64,000 bases of DNA. Origin: Abelmoschus esculentus (lineage: Eukaryota; Streptophyta; Magnoliopsida; Malvales; Malvaceae). Location of the stretch: the NCBI GenBank assembly GCA_035048815.1, contig JAUCBN010000021.1, positions 5,363,501 to 5,427,500 of the forward strand, read 5' to 3'. The number at the start of each line of letters is the position of its first letter. Position 1 is the first letter of the stretch. A model generated the notes under the pieces. That model searched no databases. It was not told the origin of the DNA and saw only the letters and a program-made list of their open reading frames with translations. A program made the translations under genes and the position numbers. Positions 41,701 to 53,248 of this stretch are shown here, piece by piece.

Positions 41701-42310
41701 ATAGGCTTTTGAACAAAATTATACAGATTAATCTCAAATTTTCAGCTTTTTACTCCGTTAAAATTCGAACGGAAACTCTATAAAGCCCCTTTAGACATGC
41801 AAGGTTTAATCCCATCAAAAAGATAACCAAATTTTATTAAATCAAGTTTTATGATGTCAAATAATTAATTATTAGCTTTTGTTAAAATTATACAGATTAA
41901 TCTCAAATTTTCAGAATTTTACTCGGTTTAAATTAGAACGAATTCTCTATAAAGCCTATTTAGACATGCACGTTTTAATCGCAACAAAACGACAACTAAA
42001 ATGTTATTATATCAAATTTTATCAGTTCAAATACTTGATTATGAGATTTTTAACAAAATTATACAGATTAATCTCAAATTTTCAGCTTTTACTCGGTTAA
42101 AATTCGAACGGAATCTCTATAAAGCCCATTTAGACATGCACGTTTTAATCGCATCAAAACAATAAAAAAATTTTATTAAATCAAATTTTATGAATTCAAA
42201 TATTTAATTATGGTCTTTTGAACAAAATTATACAGATTAATCTCAAATTTTAAGGTTTTTACTCAGTTAAAATTCGAACGGATTCAATATAGAGCACATT
42301 TAGACATGCT
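38800..42310. repeat. Segmental duplication within the satellite, left copy
   Basis: Matches 42400-45550 through shared rare variants (TTTCATATATTTCATTATT at 38811 and 42404, the aberrant junction at 39829 and 44101, TTGTTAAAATTATACAG at 41879 and 45131). The offset changes stepwise from about 3,593 to 4,272 to 3,252 bp, so the copies differ by block indels of about 4 and 6 monomers. Confidence 0.75.
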
Positions 42311-42399
42311 TGTATTAATCGCATCAAAACGATAACCAAATGTTTTTAAATTAAATTTTGTGAGTTCAAACAGTTAATCTCAAATTTTATTAAAATTTT

Positions 42400-45300
42400 A
42401 TGATTTCATATATTTCATTATTATCTTTTGAACAAAATTATACATATTAATCTGAAATTTTCAGAATTTTACTCGGTTAAAATTAGAACGAAATCTCTAT
42501 AAAGCCCATTTAGACATACACGTTTTAATCCCAACAAAACGACAACCAAATGTTAGTAAATCAAATTTTATGAGTTTAAATATTTAATTATGGGCTTCTG
42601 AACCAAATTACACAGATTATTCTAGAATTTTAAGGTTTTTACTCCGTTAAAATTCGAACGGATTCTCTATAGAGCATATTTAGACATGCTCGTATTAATC
42701 GCATCAAAACGACAACCAAATGTTATTAAATTAAATTTTATGAGTTCAAATAGTTAATTATAGGCTTTTGAACAAAATTATATAGATTAATCTCAAATTT
42801 TCAGCTTTTTACTTGGTTAAAATTTGAACGGAATCTCTATAAAGCCCATTTAGACATGCACGTTTTAATCGCATCAAAACGACAACAAAATTTTATTATA
42901 ATCAAATTTTATGATTTCAAATAATTAATTATTAGCTTTTGAATAAAATTATACAGATTAATCTGAAATTTTCAGAATGTTACTCGGTCAAAATTAGAAT
43001 GGAATCTCTATAAAGCTCATTTAGACATGCACGTTTTAATCCCAACAAAACGACAACCAAATGTTATTAAATTAAATTTATGAGTTTAAATATTTAATTA
43101 TGGGTTTTGAACAAAATTATACAGATTAATCTCAAATTTTAAGGTTTTTACCCTGTTAAAATTCGAACGGATTCTCTATCGAGCATATTTAGACATGCTC
43201 GTATTAATCGCATCAAAACAACAACCAAATGTTATTAAATTAAATTTTATGAGTTCAAATAGTTAATTATAGGCTTCTAAACATAATTATATAGATTAAT
43301 CTCAAATTTTCAGCTTTTTACTTGGTTAAAATTTGAACGGAATCTCTATAAAGCCCATTTAAACATGCACGTTTTAATCGTATCAAAACGACAACAAAAT
43401 TTTATTATAATCAAATTTTATGATTTCAAATAATTTATTATTAGCTTTTGAACAAAATTATACAGATTAATCTTAAATTTTCAGAATTTTACTCCGTTAA
43501 AATTAGAATGGAATCTCTATAAAGCCCATTTAGACATGCACGTTTTAATCCCAACAAAACGACAACCAAATGTTATTAAATTAAATTTTATGAGTTTAAA
43601 TATTTAATTATGGGTTTTGAACAAAATTATACAGATTAATCTCAAATTTTAAGGTTTTTACCCCGTTAAAATTCGAACGGATTCTCTATAGAGCATATTT
43701 AGACATGCTCGTTTTAATCCCAACAAAACGACAACCAAATGTTATTAGATTAAATTTTATGAGTTTAAATATTTAATTATGGGTTTTGAACAAAATTATA
43801 CAGATTATTCTCAAATTTTAAGGTTTTTACCCCGTTAAAATTCGAACGGATTCTCTATAGAGCATATTTAGACATGCTCGTATTAATCGCATCAAAACGA
43901 CAAAAAAATGTTACTAAATTAAATTTTATGAGTTCAAATAGTTTATTATAGGCTTTTGAACAAAATTATACAGATTAATCTCAAATTTTAAGCTTTTTAC
44001 TCAATTAAAATTTGAACGAAATATCTATAAATCTCATTTAGACATGCACATTTTAATCGTATCAAAACGACAACCAAATTTTATTAATATCAAATTTTAT
44101 GATGTAAAATTATATAGATTATTCTCAAATTCTCAAATTTTCAGAATTTTACTCGGTTAAAATAATTAGATCAAATTTTATGATGTAAAATAATTAATTA
44201 TTAGCCTATTTAGACATGCACGTTTTATTCGCAACAAAATAACAACTAAAATATTATTAAATCAAATTTTATGAGTTCAACTAAAAAAATATACAAATTA
44301 ATCTAAAATTTTCAAAATTTTACTATGTTAAAATTAGAACGGAATCTCTATAAAGCCCATTTAGACATGCACGTTTTAATCGCATCAAAACGACAACCAA
44401 ATTTTATTAAAATCAAATTTTATGATTTCAAATATGTAATTATTAGCTTTTGAACAAAATTATACAGATTAATCTCAAATTTTCAGAATTTTACTTGGTT
44501 AAAATTAGAACGGATTCTCTATAAAGCCTATTTAGACTTGCACGATTTAATCGCAATAAAACGACAACTAAAATGTTATTAAATCAAATTTTATCAATTC
44601 AAATACTTGATTATGGGCTTTTGAACAAAATTATACAGATTAATCTAAAATATTCAGAATTTTACTCTGTTAAAATTAGAACGGAATCTCTATAAAGCCT
44701 ATTTAGACATGCACGTTTTAATTCCAATAAAACGACAACCAAATGTTATTAAATCAAATTTTATGAGTTTAAATATTTAATTATGGGCTTTTGAACCAAA
44801 TTATACAGATTAATCTCAAATTTTAAGGTTTTTACTCCGTTAAAATTCCAACGGATTCTCTATAGAGCACATTTAGACATGCTCGTACTAATCGCATCAA
44901 AACGACAATCAAATGTTATTAAATTAAATTTTATGAGTTCAAATAGTTAATTATAGGCTTTTGAACAAAATTATACAGATTAATCTCAAATTTTCAGCTT
45001 TTTACTCCGTTAAAATTCGAACGGAAACTCTATAAAGCCCCTTTAGACATGCAAGGTTTAATCCCATCAAAAAGATAACCAAATTTTATTAAATCAAGTT
45101 TTATGATGTCAAATAATTAATTATTAGCTTTTGTTAAAATTATACAGATTAATCTCAAATTTTCAGAATTTTACTTGGTTTAAATTAGAACGAATTCTCT
45201 ATAAAGCCTATTTAGACATGCACGTTTTAATCGCAACAAAACGACAACTAAAATGTTATTAAATCAAATTTTATGAGTTCAAATACTTGATTATAGGATT

Positions 45301-45550
45301 TTTAACAAAATTATACAGATTAATCTCAAATTTTCAGCTTTTACTCGGTTAAAATTCGAACGGAATCTCTATAAAGCCCATTTAGACATGCACGTTTTAA
45401 TCGCATCAAAACAATAAACAAATTTTATTAAATCAAATTTTATGAGTTCAAATATTTAATTATGGTCTTTTGAACAAAATTATACAGATTAATCTCAAAT
45501 TTTAAGGTTTTTACTCAGTTAAAATTCGAACGGATTCAATATAGAGCATA
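42400..45550. repeat. Segmental duplication within the satellite, right copy
   Basis: Partner of 38800-42310. It has about 679 bp extra (four monomers, around 43.1-43.9 kb) and lacks about 1,020 bp (six monomers) that in the left copy lie between about 40.35 and 41.39 kb. Confidence 0.75.
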
Positions 45551-46799
45551 TTTAGACATGCTCGTATTAACCGCATCCAAACGATAACCAAATGTTATTA
45601 AATTAAATTTTATGAGTTCAAATAGTTAATTATAGGCTTCTGAACAAAATTATACATATTAATCTCAAATTTTCAGCTTTTTACTCGGTTAAAATTCGAA
45701 CGGAATCTCTATAAAGCCCATTTAGACATGTTTGTTTTAATCGCATCAAAACGACAACAAAATTTAATTAAAATCAAATTTTACGATTTCAAATATTTAA
45801 TTATTAGCTTTTGAACAAAATTATACAGATTAATCTCAAATTTTCAGAATTTTAGTCGGTTAAAATTAGAACTAAATTTTATTAAATCAAATTTTATGAT
45901 TTGAAATATTTAATTATTAGATTTTGAACAAAATTATACCAATTAATCTAAAATTTTCAGAATTTTACTCGGTTAAAATTTGAACGGAATCTCTATAAAG
46001 CCCATTTAGACATGCACATTTTAATCCCAACAAAACGACAACCAAATGTTATTAAATCAAATTTTATGAGTTTAAATATTTATTTATGGGCTTTTGAACA
46101 AAATTATACAGATTAATCTCAAATTTTAAGGTTTTTACTCTGTTAAAATTCGAACGGATTCTCTATAGAGCACATTTAGACATGCTTGTATTAATCGCAT
46201 CCAAACGACAACCAAATGTTATTAAATTATATTTTATGAGTTCAAATAGTTAATTATAGGCTTGTGAACAAAATTATACAGATTAATCTCTAATTTTCAG
46301 CTTTTTTCTCGGTTAAAATTCGAACGGAATCTCTATAAAGCCCATTTAGACATGCATCGTTTTATTCGCATCAAAACGACAACCACATTTTATTAAAATC
46401 AAATTTTATGATTTCAAATAATTAATTATTAGCTTTTGAACAAAATTATACAGATTAATCTGAAATTTTCAGAATTTTACTTGGTTAAAATTAGAATGGA
46501 ATATCTATAAAGCCCATTTAGACATGCACATTTTAGTCCCAATAAAACGACAACCAAATGTTATTAAATCAAATTTTATGAGTTCAAATATTTAATTATG
46601 GTCTTTTGAACAAAATTATACAGATTAATCTCAAATTTTAAGGTTTTTACTCAGTTAAAATTCGAACGGATTCACTATAGAGCACATTTAGACATGCTCA
46701 TATTAATCGCATCCAAACGATAACCAAATGTTATTAAATTAAATTTTATGAGTTCAAATAGTTAATTATAGGCTTCTGAACAAAATTATACAGATTAAT

Positions 46800-47400
46800 C
46801 TCAAATTTTCAGCTTTTTACTCGGTTAAAATTCGAACGGAATCTCTATAAAGCCCATTTAGACATGTTTGTTTTAATCGCATCAAAACGATAACCAAATT
46901 TTATTAAAATCAAATTTTATGATTTCAAATATTTAATTATTAGCTTTTGAGCAAAATTATACAGATTAATCTCAAATTTTCAAAATTTTAGTCGGTTAAA
47001 ATTAGAACCAAATTTTATTAAATCAAATTTTATGATTTGAAATATTTAATTATTAGATTTTGAACAAAATTATACAGATTAATCTCAAATTTTCAGAATT
47101 TTACTCGGTTAAAATTCGAACGGAATCTCTATAAAGCCCATTTAGACTTGTTTGTTTTAATCGCATCAAAACGATAACCAAATTTTATTAAAATCAAATT
47201 TTATGATTTCAAATATTTAATTATTAGCTTTTGAGCAAAATTATACAGATTAATCTCAAATTTTCAAAATTTTAGTCGGTTAAAATTAGAACCAAATTTT
47301 ATTAAATCAAATTTTATGATTTGAAATATTTAATTATTAGATTTTGAACAAAATTATACAGATTAATCTCAAATTTTCAGAATTTTACTCGGTTAAAATT
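46800..47400. repeat. 284-bp duplication with a truncated monomer
   Basis: A full monomer plus one truncated to about 114 bp is repeated with a 284-bp shift (TGTTTGTTTTAATCGCATC at 46865 and 47149). The truncation joins TTAGAAC to CAAATTTTATTAAATC and removes the block containing CATTTAGACATGC. A related truncated monomer is at about 45870. Confidence 0.75.
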
Positions 47401-49468
47401 AGAACGGAATCTCTATAAAGCCCATTTAGACATGCACATTTTAATCCCAACAAAACGACAACCAAATGTTAAAATTCACAATAAAACGACAACTAAAATA
47501 TTATTAGTTCAAATTTTATGAGTTCAAATACTTGATTATGGGCTTTTAAACAAAATTATACAGATTAATCTCAAATTTTCAGCTTTTACTCGGTTAAAAT
47601 TCGAACGGAATCTCTAAAAAGTCCATTTAGACATGCACGTTTTAATCTCATCAAAACGATAACCAAATTTTATTAAATCAAATTTTATGAGTTCAGATAT
47701 TTAATTATGGGCTTTTGAACAAAATTACACATATTAATCTTAAATTTTATGGTTTTTACTCGGTTAAAATTCGAACGGATTCACTATAGAGCATATTTAT
47801 ACATGCTCGTATTAATCGCATCAAAACGACAACCAAATGTTATTAAATTAAATTTTATGAGTTCAAATAGTTAATTATAGGCTTTTGAACAAAATTATAC
47901 AGATTAATCTCAAATTTTCAGCTTTTTACTAAGGTAAAATTCGAACGGAATCTCTATAAAGCCCATTTAGACAAGCACGTTTTAATCGCATCAAAACGAC
48001 AACCAAATTTCATTAAAATCAAATTTTATGATTTCAAATATTTAATTATTAGCTTTTGAACAAAATTATACAGATTAATCTTAAATTTTCAGAATTTTAC
48101 TTGGTTAAAATTAGAATGGAATCTCTATAAAACCCATTTAGACATGCACGTTTTAATCCCATCAAAACGACTACCAAATTTTATTAAAATCAAATTTTAT
48201 TTTTTCAAATATTTAATTATTAGCTTTTAAAACAAAATTATACAGATTAATCTGAAATTTTCAGAATTTTACTCGGTTAAAATTAGAACTGAATCTTTAT
48301 AAAGCCCATTTAGACATGCACAGTTTAATCCCATCAAAAAGATAACCAAATTTTATAAATCAAGTTTTGTGATGTGAAATAATTAATTATTAGCTTTTGA
48401 AAAAAATTATAAAGATTAATCTCAAATTTTCAAAATTTTACTCGGTTAAAATTAGAACGGATTCTCTACAAAGCCTATTTAGACATGCATGTTTTAATCG
48501 CAACAAAATGACAACTAAAATATTGTTAAATCAAATTTTATGAGTTTAAATACTTGATTATGGGCTTTTGAACAAAATTATACAGATTAATCTTAAATTT
48601 TTTGCTTTTACCCTGTTAAAATTTGAACGAAATCTCTATAACGCCCATTTAGACATGCACGTTTTAATCGCATCAAAACGATAACCAAATTTTATTATAT
48701 CAAATTTTATGAGTTCAAATATTTAATTATGGGCTTTTGAAAAAAATTATACAGATTAATCTCAAATTTTAAGGTTTTTACTCGGTTAAAATTCGAACGG
48801 ATTCACTATAGAGCACATTTAGACATGCTCGTATTAATCGCATCAAAACGACAACCAAATGTTATTAAATTATATTTTATGAGTTCAAATAGTTAATTAT
48901 AGGCTTCTGAACAAAATTATATAGATTAATCTCGAATTTTCAGCTTTTTACTCGGTTAAAATTTGAACGGAATCTCTATAAAGCCCTTTTAGACATGCAC
49001 GTTCTAATCGCATCAAAACGACAACTAAATTTTATTAAAATCAAATTTTATGATTTCAAATACTTAATTATTAGCTTTTGAACAAAATTATACAGATTAA
49101 TCTGAAATTTTCAGAATTTTACTCGGTTAAAATTAGAACGGAATCTCTATAAAGCCCATTTAGACATTCACGTTTTAATCCCAACAAAACAACAACCAAA
49201 TGTTATTAAATCAAATTTTATGAGTTTAAATATTTAATTATGGGATTTTGAACAAAATTATACAGATTAATCTCAAATTTTAAGGTTTTTACTCCGTTAA
49301 AATTCGAACGGATTCTCTATAGAGCATATTTAGACATGCTCGTACTAATCGCATCAAAACGACAACCAAATATTATTAAACTAAATTTTATGAGTTCAAA
49401 TAGTTAATTATAGGCTTTTGAACAAAATTATACAGATTAATCTCAAATTTTCAACTTTTTACTCGGTT

Positions 49469-49483
49469 AAAATTCGAACGGAA
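49469..49483 (+). repeat. LINE target-site duplication, left copy
   Basis: AAAATTCGAACGGAA, a normal satellite segment. The identical 15 bases at 57937-57951 follow the LINE tail, after which the satellite resumes in register. Confidence 0.85.
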
Positions 49484-49505
49484 ATTTTCAGCTTTTCACC
49501 ACGGC

Positions 49506-51659
49506 ATGGATTGCTCTCTCCTCTCCCTTCCTCTCTTCCCTTTCTCTCCTTCTCCTCGCTACCAATCGTTTGTTCCGATGATCGGCTATCCATCCCTTTC
49601 CTTTTCAGGAGATGAAGATGCATCCATCCTTCTTGTACCAGTGCTGCCATCCACACTATCGTGCTACCTCCTGGTTTTCACCAATGCGACATCCTCTCGT
49701 TTGCTTACTGTTGATCAAGGTATCTTATTTCTTTCTTTCTGCTTGGTTTACAATATTTTCTCGAGATTCTCTTTACGTTTTTTGTTTTTTTCCTTCCACT
49801 CAATCGGCATACTACTGTCTCCTACCATTATACCACCCATCACGGGGATTCACAACAAATCACGCTCCTTCTGTACTCTGAGTTCTCAGATTGGGAGTCG
49901 ACCGTTTCTCCGCTTTAAATGGTACTGCTGCCATGATCATTACATTGCCACCTCTCTCTTGCCACCTCCGCGGGATAAGGTTCGCCTCTGGTCTTTGTTC
50001 CATTCCTGGCACCGAACTAGGAGTTCGCCTCTATCCCACCTTTGGGCGGACTTTGTTTCTAAGGGTCTCTCCGTCCATGCTTTGAGTTCTCAGATTAGGA
50101 GTCGACCGTTTCTCCGCTTTGAACGGTACTGCTGCCATGATCGTTACGTTGCCACCTCTCTCTTGCCATCTCCACAGGATAAGTGTTCTCGTACCATGGA
50201 TCTTCATGGAGTTTGCCTCTGGTCTTTGCTCCATTCCTGGTACCGAATCAGGAGCTTGCCTCTGGGTTCTAGTATGGAGTCCCTCTTTTGGGCGGACTTT
50301 GTTTCCTTTGGTTTTTATAACCCTTTGCCTCTTTTTTTCGAGAAGTTTGTGTATGCTTGGGGCAATACTTTGATCTCTAATCTGATAGGAATCAGCCTCA
50401 CTCCGTTTTGGTTCCAGTGTTTCTTTGTTTTTTCTTTATATCGCCGGTCGGAGGATCATAAGGCCCTCGGCTGTGGAGGACCGGCCTTTGTGTCATGTCG
50501 TCTTCCCGTGATTAGTGCGGGTATGTTTCTATCTCTATCTCACGAAAGGGTGAATTCTCAGGTCATGTACGGCTCCGAGAAGGAAGTTTGGGAAGCCTAC
50601 GGCCGTGGAGGGTCGGCAGGGGCCTTGGCTTCGTGTCCCACTGTTTCCCTCACCACCGTACTTAGGATCTTTGTTTTTCTTTCTCACTATCGGTTGGAGG
50701 CTCACAAGGCCCTTGGCCATAGAGGACCGGTGTGGGCCTTTGGTGCGAGTATACTCCTTTATCTGTCTCACGAACTGGACCACGACAAGGAAGTTTGGCG
50801 ACTCTTTTCTGAGGGGTTTCCATGCTATGGCCTTTTGGAGGGAACGACCCTCGTGTACGCCAATGTTGCCTGGCCTGCATGGCTTTTTATGCAGGCGTGT
50901 TCTGGCCGGTTTTCTTTCAGACTCTCCTGGAGGCCTTCGGTCTTGGTTTCGCCTCCCATCGTTTATGTCACCGTGCTTAGCCCAGGTACGCTTCTCTATC
51001 TTCTCCAGGTAAGAATTACGTTTTGGTGTTTCTCTTCTTTATTTGACTCCAAGCGTTCCGTTAGTTACATCACTATAATTTTCTTCTTTTGCTTTAATTC
51101 CATGCTTTTAGTCGTTTTCGTTACTTTAGTATTTGTTTGTTTCTTTCTTCTGATTTATCTTTTACAACCCTTTCAAAGGGATTCTACTAACACCTTCTAT
51201 GGTGTATGGCAACCATACAAGTCTGTTGATCACCAAGGTCTCATCGCTAGTTTTTGTTGGCCATGGTGGTTTTTTGCTCACATTTGTCCTTTACGTTTTG
51301 TTTTTCTGGTTCTTCATACTCATAATTTTCTTCATGAGCGACTCATTGTTGTCTTAACCAACACCTCCCATGGTGTCAACGATCAGTTTTTATATACAAG
51401 TTACATGCTTATTCCTCTCACTATACTTAGTATTTTTCTTTATATCAAATTTTACTTTTTGTCTATGTGCTTTCCACTTCAAACTCTACCTTTTACTGAG
51501 GTGGTTATTCCTTTTTCTCACCAAATTCCTTTATGTTTGATAAATTATTTTAATTTGTATTCTAGGTACTTTCAAATACCTTATTTATCTCAAACTCGAA
51601 TTTTTTATATTATTTTATTTCTTTTTTTCAATAAATTTTATTTTTTTCATTTTGTTTAA
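49506..51659 (+). CDS. Long upstream ORF in the LINE (717 codons), uncertain protein
   Basis: An uninterrupted ATG-to-stop frame starts about 10 nt inside the probable LINE 5' end and fills the region where plant L1 elements usually have a 5' UTR. I recognise no domain. The predicted product is rich in L, F, S and C with hydrophobic stretches, as expected for translated T/C-rich DNA. Two in-frame internal repeats exist. One is about 68 residues (DNA copies at 49882 and 50086, exactly 204 bp apart, differing by an in-frame indel of about 33 bp). A degenerate one is marked by HKALG and KEVW motifs (about 50450-50620 and 50690-50810). For coding: length, in-frame repeats, and absence of any stop while ORF1 and ORF2 have several. 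Against: odd composition, no homology I recognise, and another plus frame that is also fairly open. It could be a T/C-rich repeated 5' UTR. Confidence 0.35.
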   Translation: MDCSLLSLPLFPFSPSPRYQSFVPMIGYPSLSFSGDEDASILLVPVLPSTLSCYLLVFTNATSSRLLTVDQGILFLSFCLVYNIFSRFSLRFLFFSFHSIGILLSPTIIPPITGIHNKSRSFCTLSSQIGSRPFLRFKWYCCHDHYIATSLLPPPRDKVRLWSLFHSWHRTRSSPLSHLWADFVSKGLSVHALSSQIRSRPFLRFERYCCHDRYVATSLLPSPQDKCSRTMDLHGVCLWSLLHSWYRIRSLPLGSSMESLFWADFVSFGFYNPLPLFFEKFVYAWGNTLISNLIGISLTPFWFQCFFVFSLYRRSEDHKALGCGGPAFVSCRLPVISAGMFLSLSHERVNSQVMYGSEKEVWEAYGRGGSAGALASCPTVSLTTVLRIFVFLSHYRLEAHKALGHRGPVWAFGASILLYLSHELDHDKEVWRLFSEGFPCYGLLEGTTLVYANVAWPAWLFMQACSGRFSFRLSWRPSVLVSPPIVYVTVLSPGTLLYLLQVRITFWCFSSLFDSKRSVSYITIIFFFCFNSMLLVVFVTLVFVCFFLLIYLLQPFQRDSTNTFYGVWQPYKSVDHQGLIASFCWPWWFFAHICPLRFVFLVLHTHNFLHERLIVVLTNTSHGVNDQFLYTSYMLIPLTILSIFLYIKFYFLSMCFPLQTLPFTEVVIPFSHQIPLCLINYFNLYSRYFQIPYLSQTRIFYIILFLFFNKFYFFHFV
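49882..50300 (+). repeat. In-frame tandem repeat in the LINE 5' region
   Basis: Two copies start GTTCTCAGATT at 49882 and 50086 (204 bp apart). They share GGAGTCGACCGTTTCTCCGC and GCCACCTCTCTCTTGCCA. The second copy has about 33 bp extra. Tandem repeats are common in LINE 5' promoter regions, so this does not by itself show that the region is coding. Confidence 0.8.
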
Positions 51660-51860
51660 GTGCTTTTCTGTTCAAACTCTACCTTTTAAGCTGGTGGTTA
51701 TTCTTTTTTCTCACCAAACTCTTTTATGTTTGATAAATTATTTTACTTTGTATCCTAGGCACTTTCAAATACCTTATTTATCTCAAACTCGAATTTTTTA
51801 TAATATTTTACTTTTTTTTCAATAACTTCTATTCTTTTATCTCTTCTTCTGGTTTCTCTC
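51479..51860 (+). repeat. 193-bp tandem duplication before ORF1
   Basis: TCAAACTCTACCTTTTA at 51479 recurs at 51672. Both copies continue with TTATGTTTGATAAATTATTT and CTCAAACTCGAATTTTTTAT. They are about 90% similar by eye. The second copy runs almost to the TATA box, so the duplicated stretch may be a promoter module. Confidence 0.8.
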
Positions 51861-51875
51861 AAACTCTTTCCTTCC

Positions 51876-51883
51876 TATATAAA
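51876..51883 (+). promoter_or_regulatory. TATA box upstream of LINE ORF1
   Basis: TATATAAA in CCTATATAAACC. A start site about 30 bp downstream (near 51905-51910) would leave a leader of about 70 nt before ATG 51977 and would lie after the alternative ATG at 51890. This supports 51977 as the ORF1 start. Confidence 0.5.
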
Positions 51884-51976
51884 CCTGCCTTGCACTCTCA
51901 TATTTCCTCATCTTCCACACGCCACTATCACTCTTCTTCTCTCCACTATTCAGTTGACTTTATCAATCTATTATCA

Positions 51977-53248
51977 ATGGATTCAAAGTCCTTCCTCCAA
52001 CATATTGGCATTCTCCAATTTACTACTGATGAGCAAACAACCATTTTCCAACCTAATATTTCTTGGGGTCTATCAGACGAGGACACACAAGCATCCCTCC
52101 TTGGGAATCTTATTTCATCAAAAGAAATCGATGATCAGGTGATTGTTAAGGCTTTTACTAGCATCTGGACTATGGCCAAGCTTGTTTCTATACGTATCTT
52201 GAAACCGCATATGTTTCTCATCCGCTTCAAGGATGAAAAAATTAAGGATGATATACTATCAAGAGGACCATGGACTTATAAAGATGAGTGGCTTGCTCTT
52301 TCTCTGTACAATCTTGCTATCATGCCTGATGAACATTCTTTCTCACAGATGAATATTTGGGTACAAATTTATAACATCCCACATATTTTTCTGGCTACGG
52401 ATGAGTCTGCTAATGACATTGGCAAGTCCCTAGGGAACATGATTGGGTTAGTTACGAAAATTGATACGAGGAAGATTGATCTAAACATGGTTGACTACCT
52501 ACGGGTTGGGTTGACGATTGATGTCACGCTACCAATTCGGCGTTGTGTTGCTATTGGGGGAGGGCCCTCTACTAGGTTCTGTCTGCTTCAATATGAACGC
52601 CTTCCTATAATCTGCTACTGTTGTGGACGTGTTGGCCATTCCCTAGATTCTTGTTCTATCCTGGTGGATTCGCGACCTGAACAACTCCCCTTTGGTGATT
52701 GGCTAAGATATGTTCCTAAGAAGAAGGATCTGCACGCTATTGATGGGAAACACAAAGGGCCTTTGACTTCATCTCTTCCAACCAACGGCCATAAGCCTGT
52801 TCCAAGTTCCGAGCCTCTGATTCATATCCCTAAAGGACCCTGACTCCTTCCAACGGTTCCTAGCAAACTCTCTGCTCGTCGCTATCCTACGCAGCCACTA
52901 CAGATGATTTTTCCTGATCAGAACTCTAATATTACTACTAGACAACAGTCCAACACTATCACGGGGGAGGTGAGTCTATCTGATCCTGATCTCCAAGAGC
53001 TGGAGGCTGACTTAGCCAATGATCATGACTTCCAGGAGGCTGCTGATTGGCTTGACTCTACGCCAACACCGAAGTGTTCGGTATGTCCAACTTCAAGTCG
53101 AGGTGCCAAGCGAACTACTCCTTCCGATGAATCTACTAGGGTTAAGCGATCGAGAGCTACTATGGCTCCTATTGAGAAAGCTGGGATGAGCAGCGCAAAA
53201 AACTCTGCGGCGGAGGTTGACTTGGATCAACCCCGCCGACCAAAATGA
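51977..53248 (+). pseudogene. LINE ORF1: DUF4283 and CCHC zinc-knuckle RNA-binding protein
   Basis: The ORF1 protein of plant L1 elements is the nucleic-acid-binding partner of ORF2 in the retrotransposition RNP. Residues about 35-165 match the DUF4283 pattern (KLVSIRILKPHMFLIRFKDE, then ILSRGPWTYKDEWLAL, then IWVQIYNIP). A linker follows with DVTLPIRRCV and the CCHC knuckle C213-x2-C216-x4-H221-x4-C226. The frame hits TGA at 52841-52843 (codon 289) but continues open in the same frame to TGA 53246-53248, so a single nonsense change splits a 423-codon protein. The C-terminal part is acidic/basic low-complexity. I chose ATG 51977 over 51890 because the latter is only 7 nt from the TATA box. 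Its stop overlaps the next ATG as ATGA. Confidence 0.88.

Larger units (their letters stand above)
10441..49468. repeat. About 170-bp AT-rich satellite array, left block (39 kb)
   Basis: Uninterrupted head-to-tail monomers of about 170 bp (landmark ATGAGTT/ATGATTT at 10461, 10631, 10802, 10971). Conserved words are GAACAAAATTATACAGATTA, TTTTACTCGGTTAAAATT, a GAACGGA box, CATTTAGACATGC and ATCAAAACGACAACCAAAT. At least three monomer classes recur. A has GAGTTTAAATATTTAATTATGGGC with TATAGAGCACATTTAGACATGCTCG. B has GAGTTCAAATAGTTAATTATAGGC. C has GATTTCAAATAATTAATTATTAGC with an ATTAGAACGGA box and CCCAACAAAACG. No genes occur in it, and short ORFs are accidental. Monomer size and array length fit a plant centromeric or pericentromeric satellite, which is inference. 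Monomers are fairly regular up to about 31 kb and more often truncated or rearranged from about 31 to 48 kb. Confidence 0.97.

Noticed and set aside
41879..42100. 73-codon ORF in the satellite
   Set aside because: It is pure satellite sequence that happens to lack stops; the duplicated copy at about 45131 does not support a gene.
49459..49656. Minus-strand ORFs over the LINE 5' region (also 50031-50234, 50535-50783, 50662-50880)
   Set aside because: They lie antisense to the element, overlap its repeats, and show no domain. The low stop rate comes from composition.
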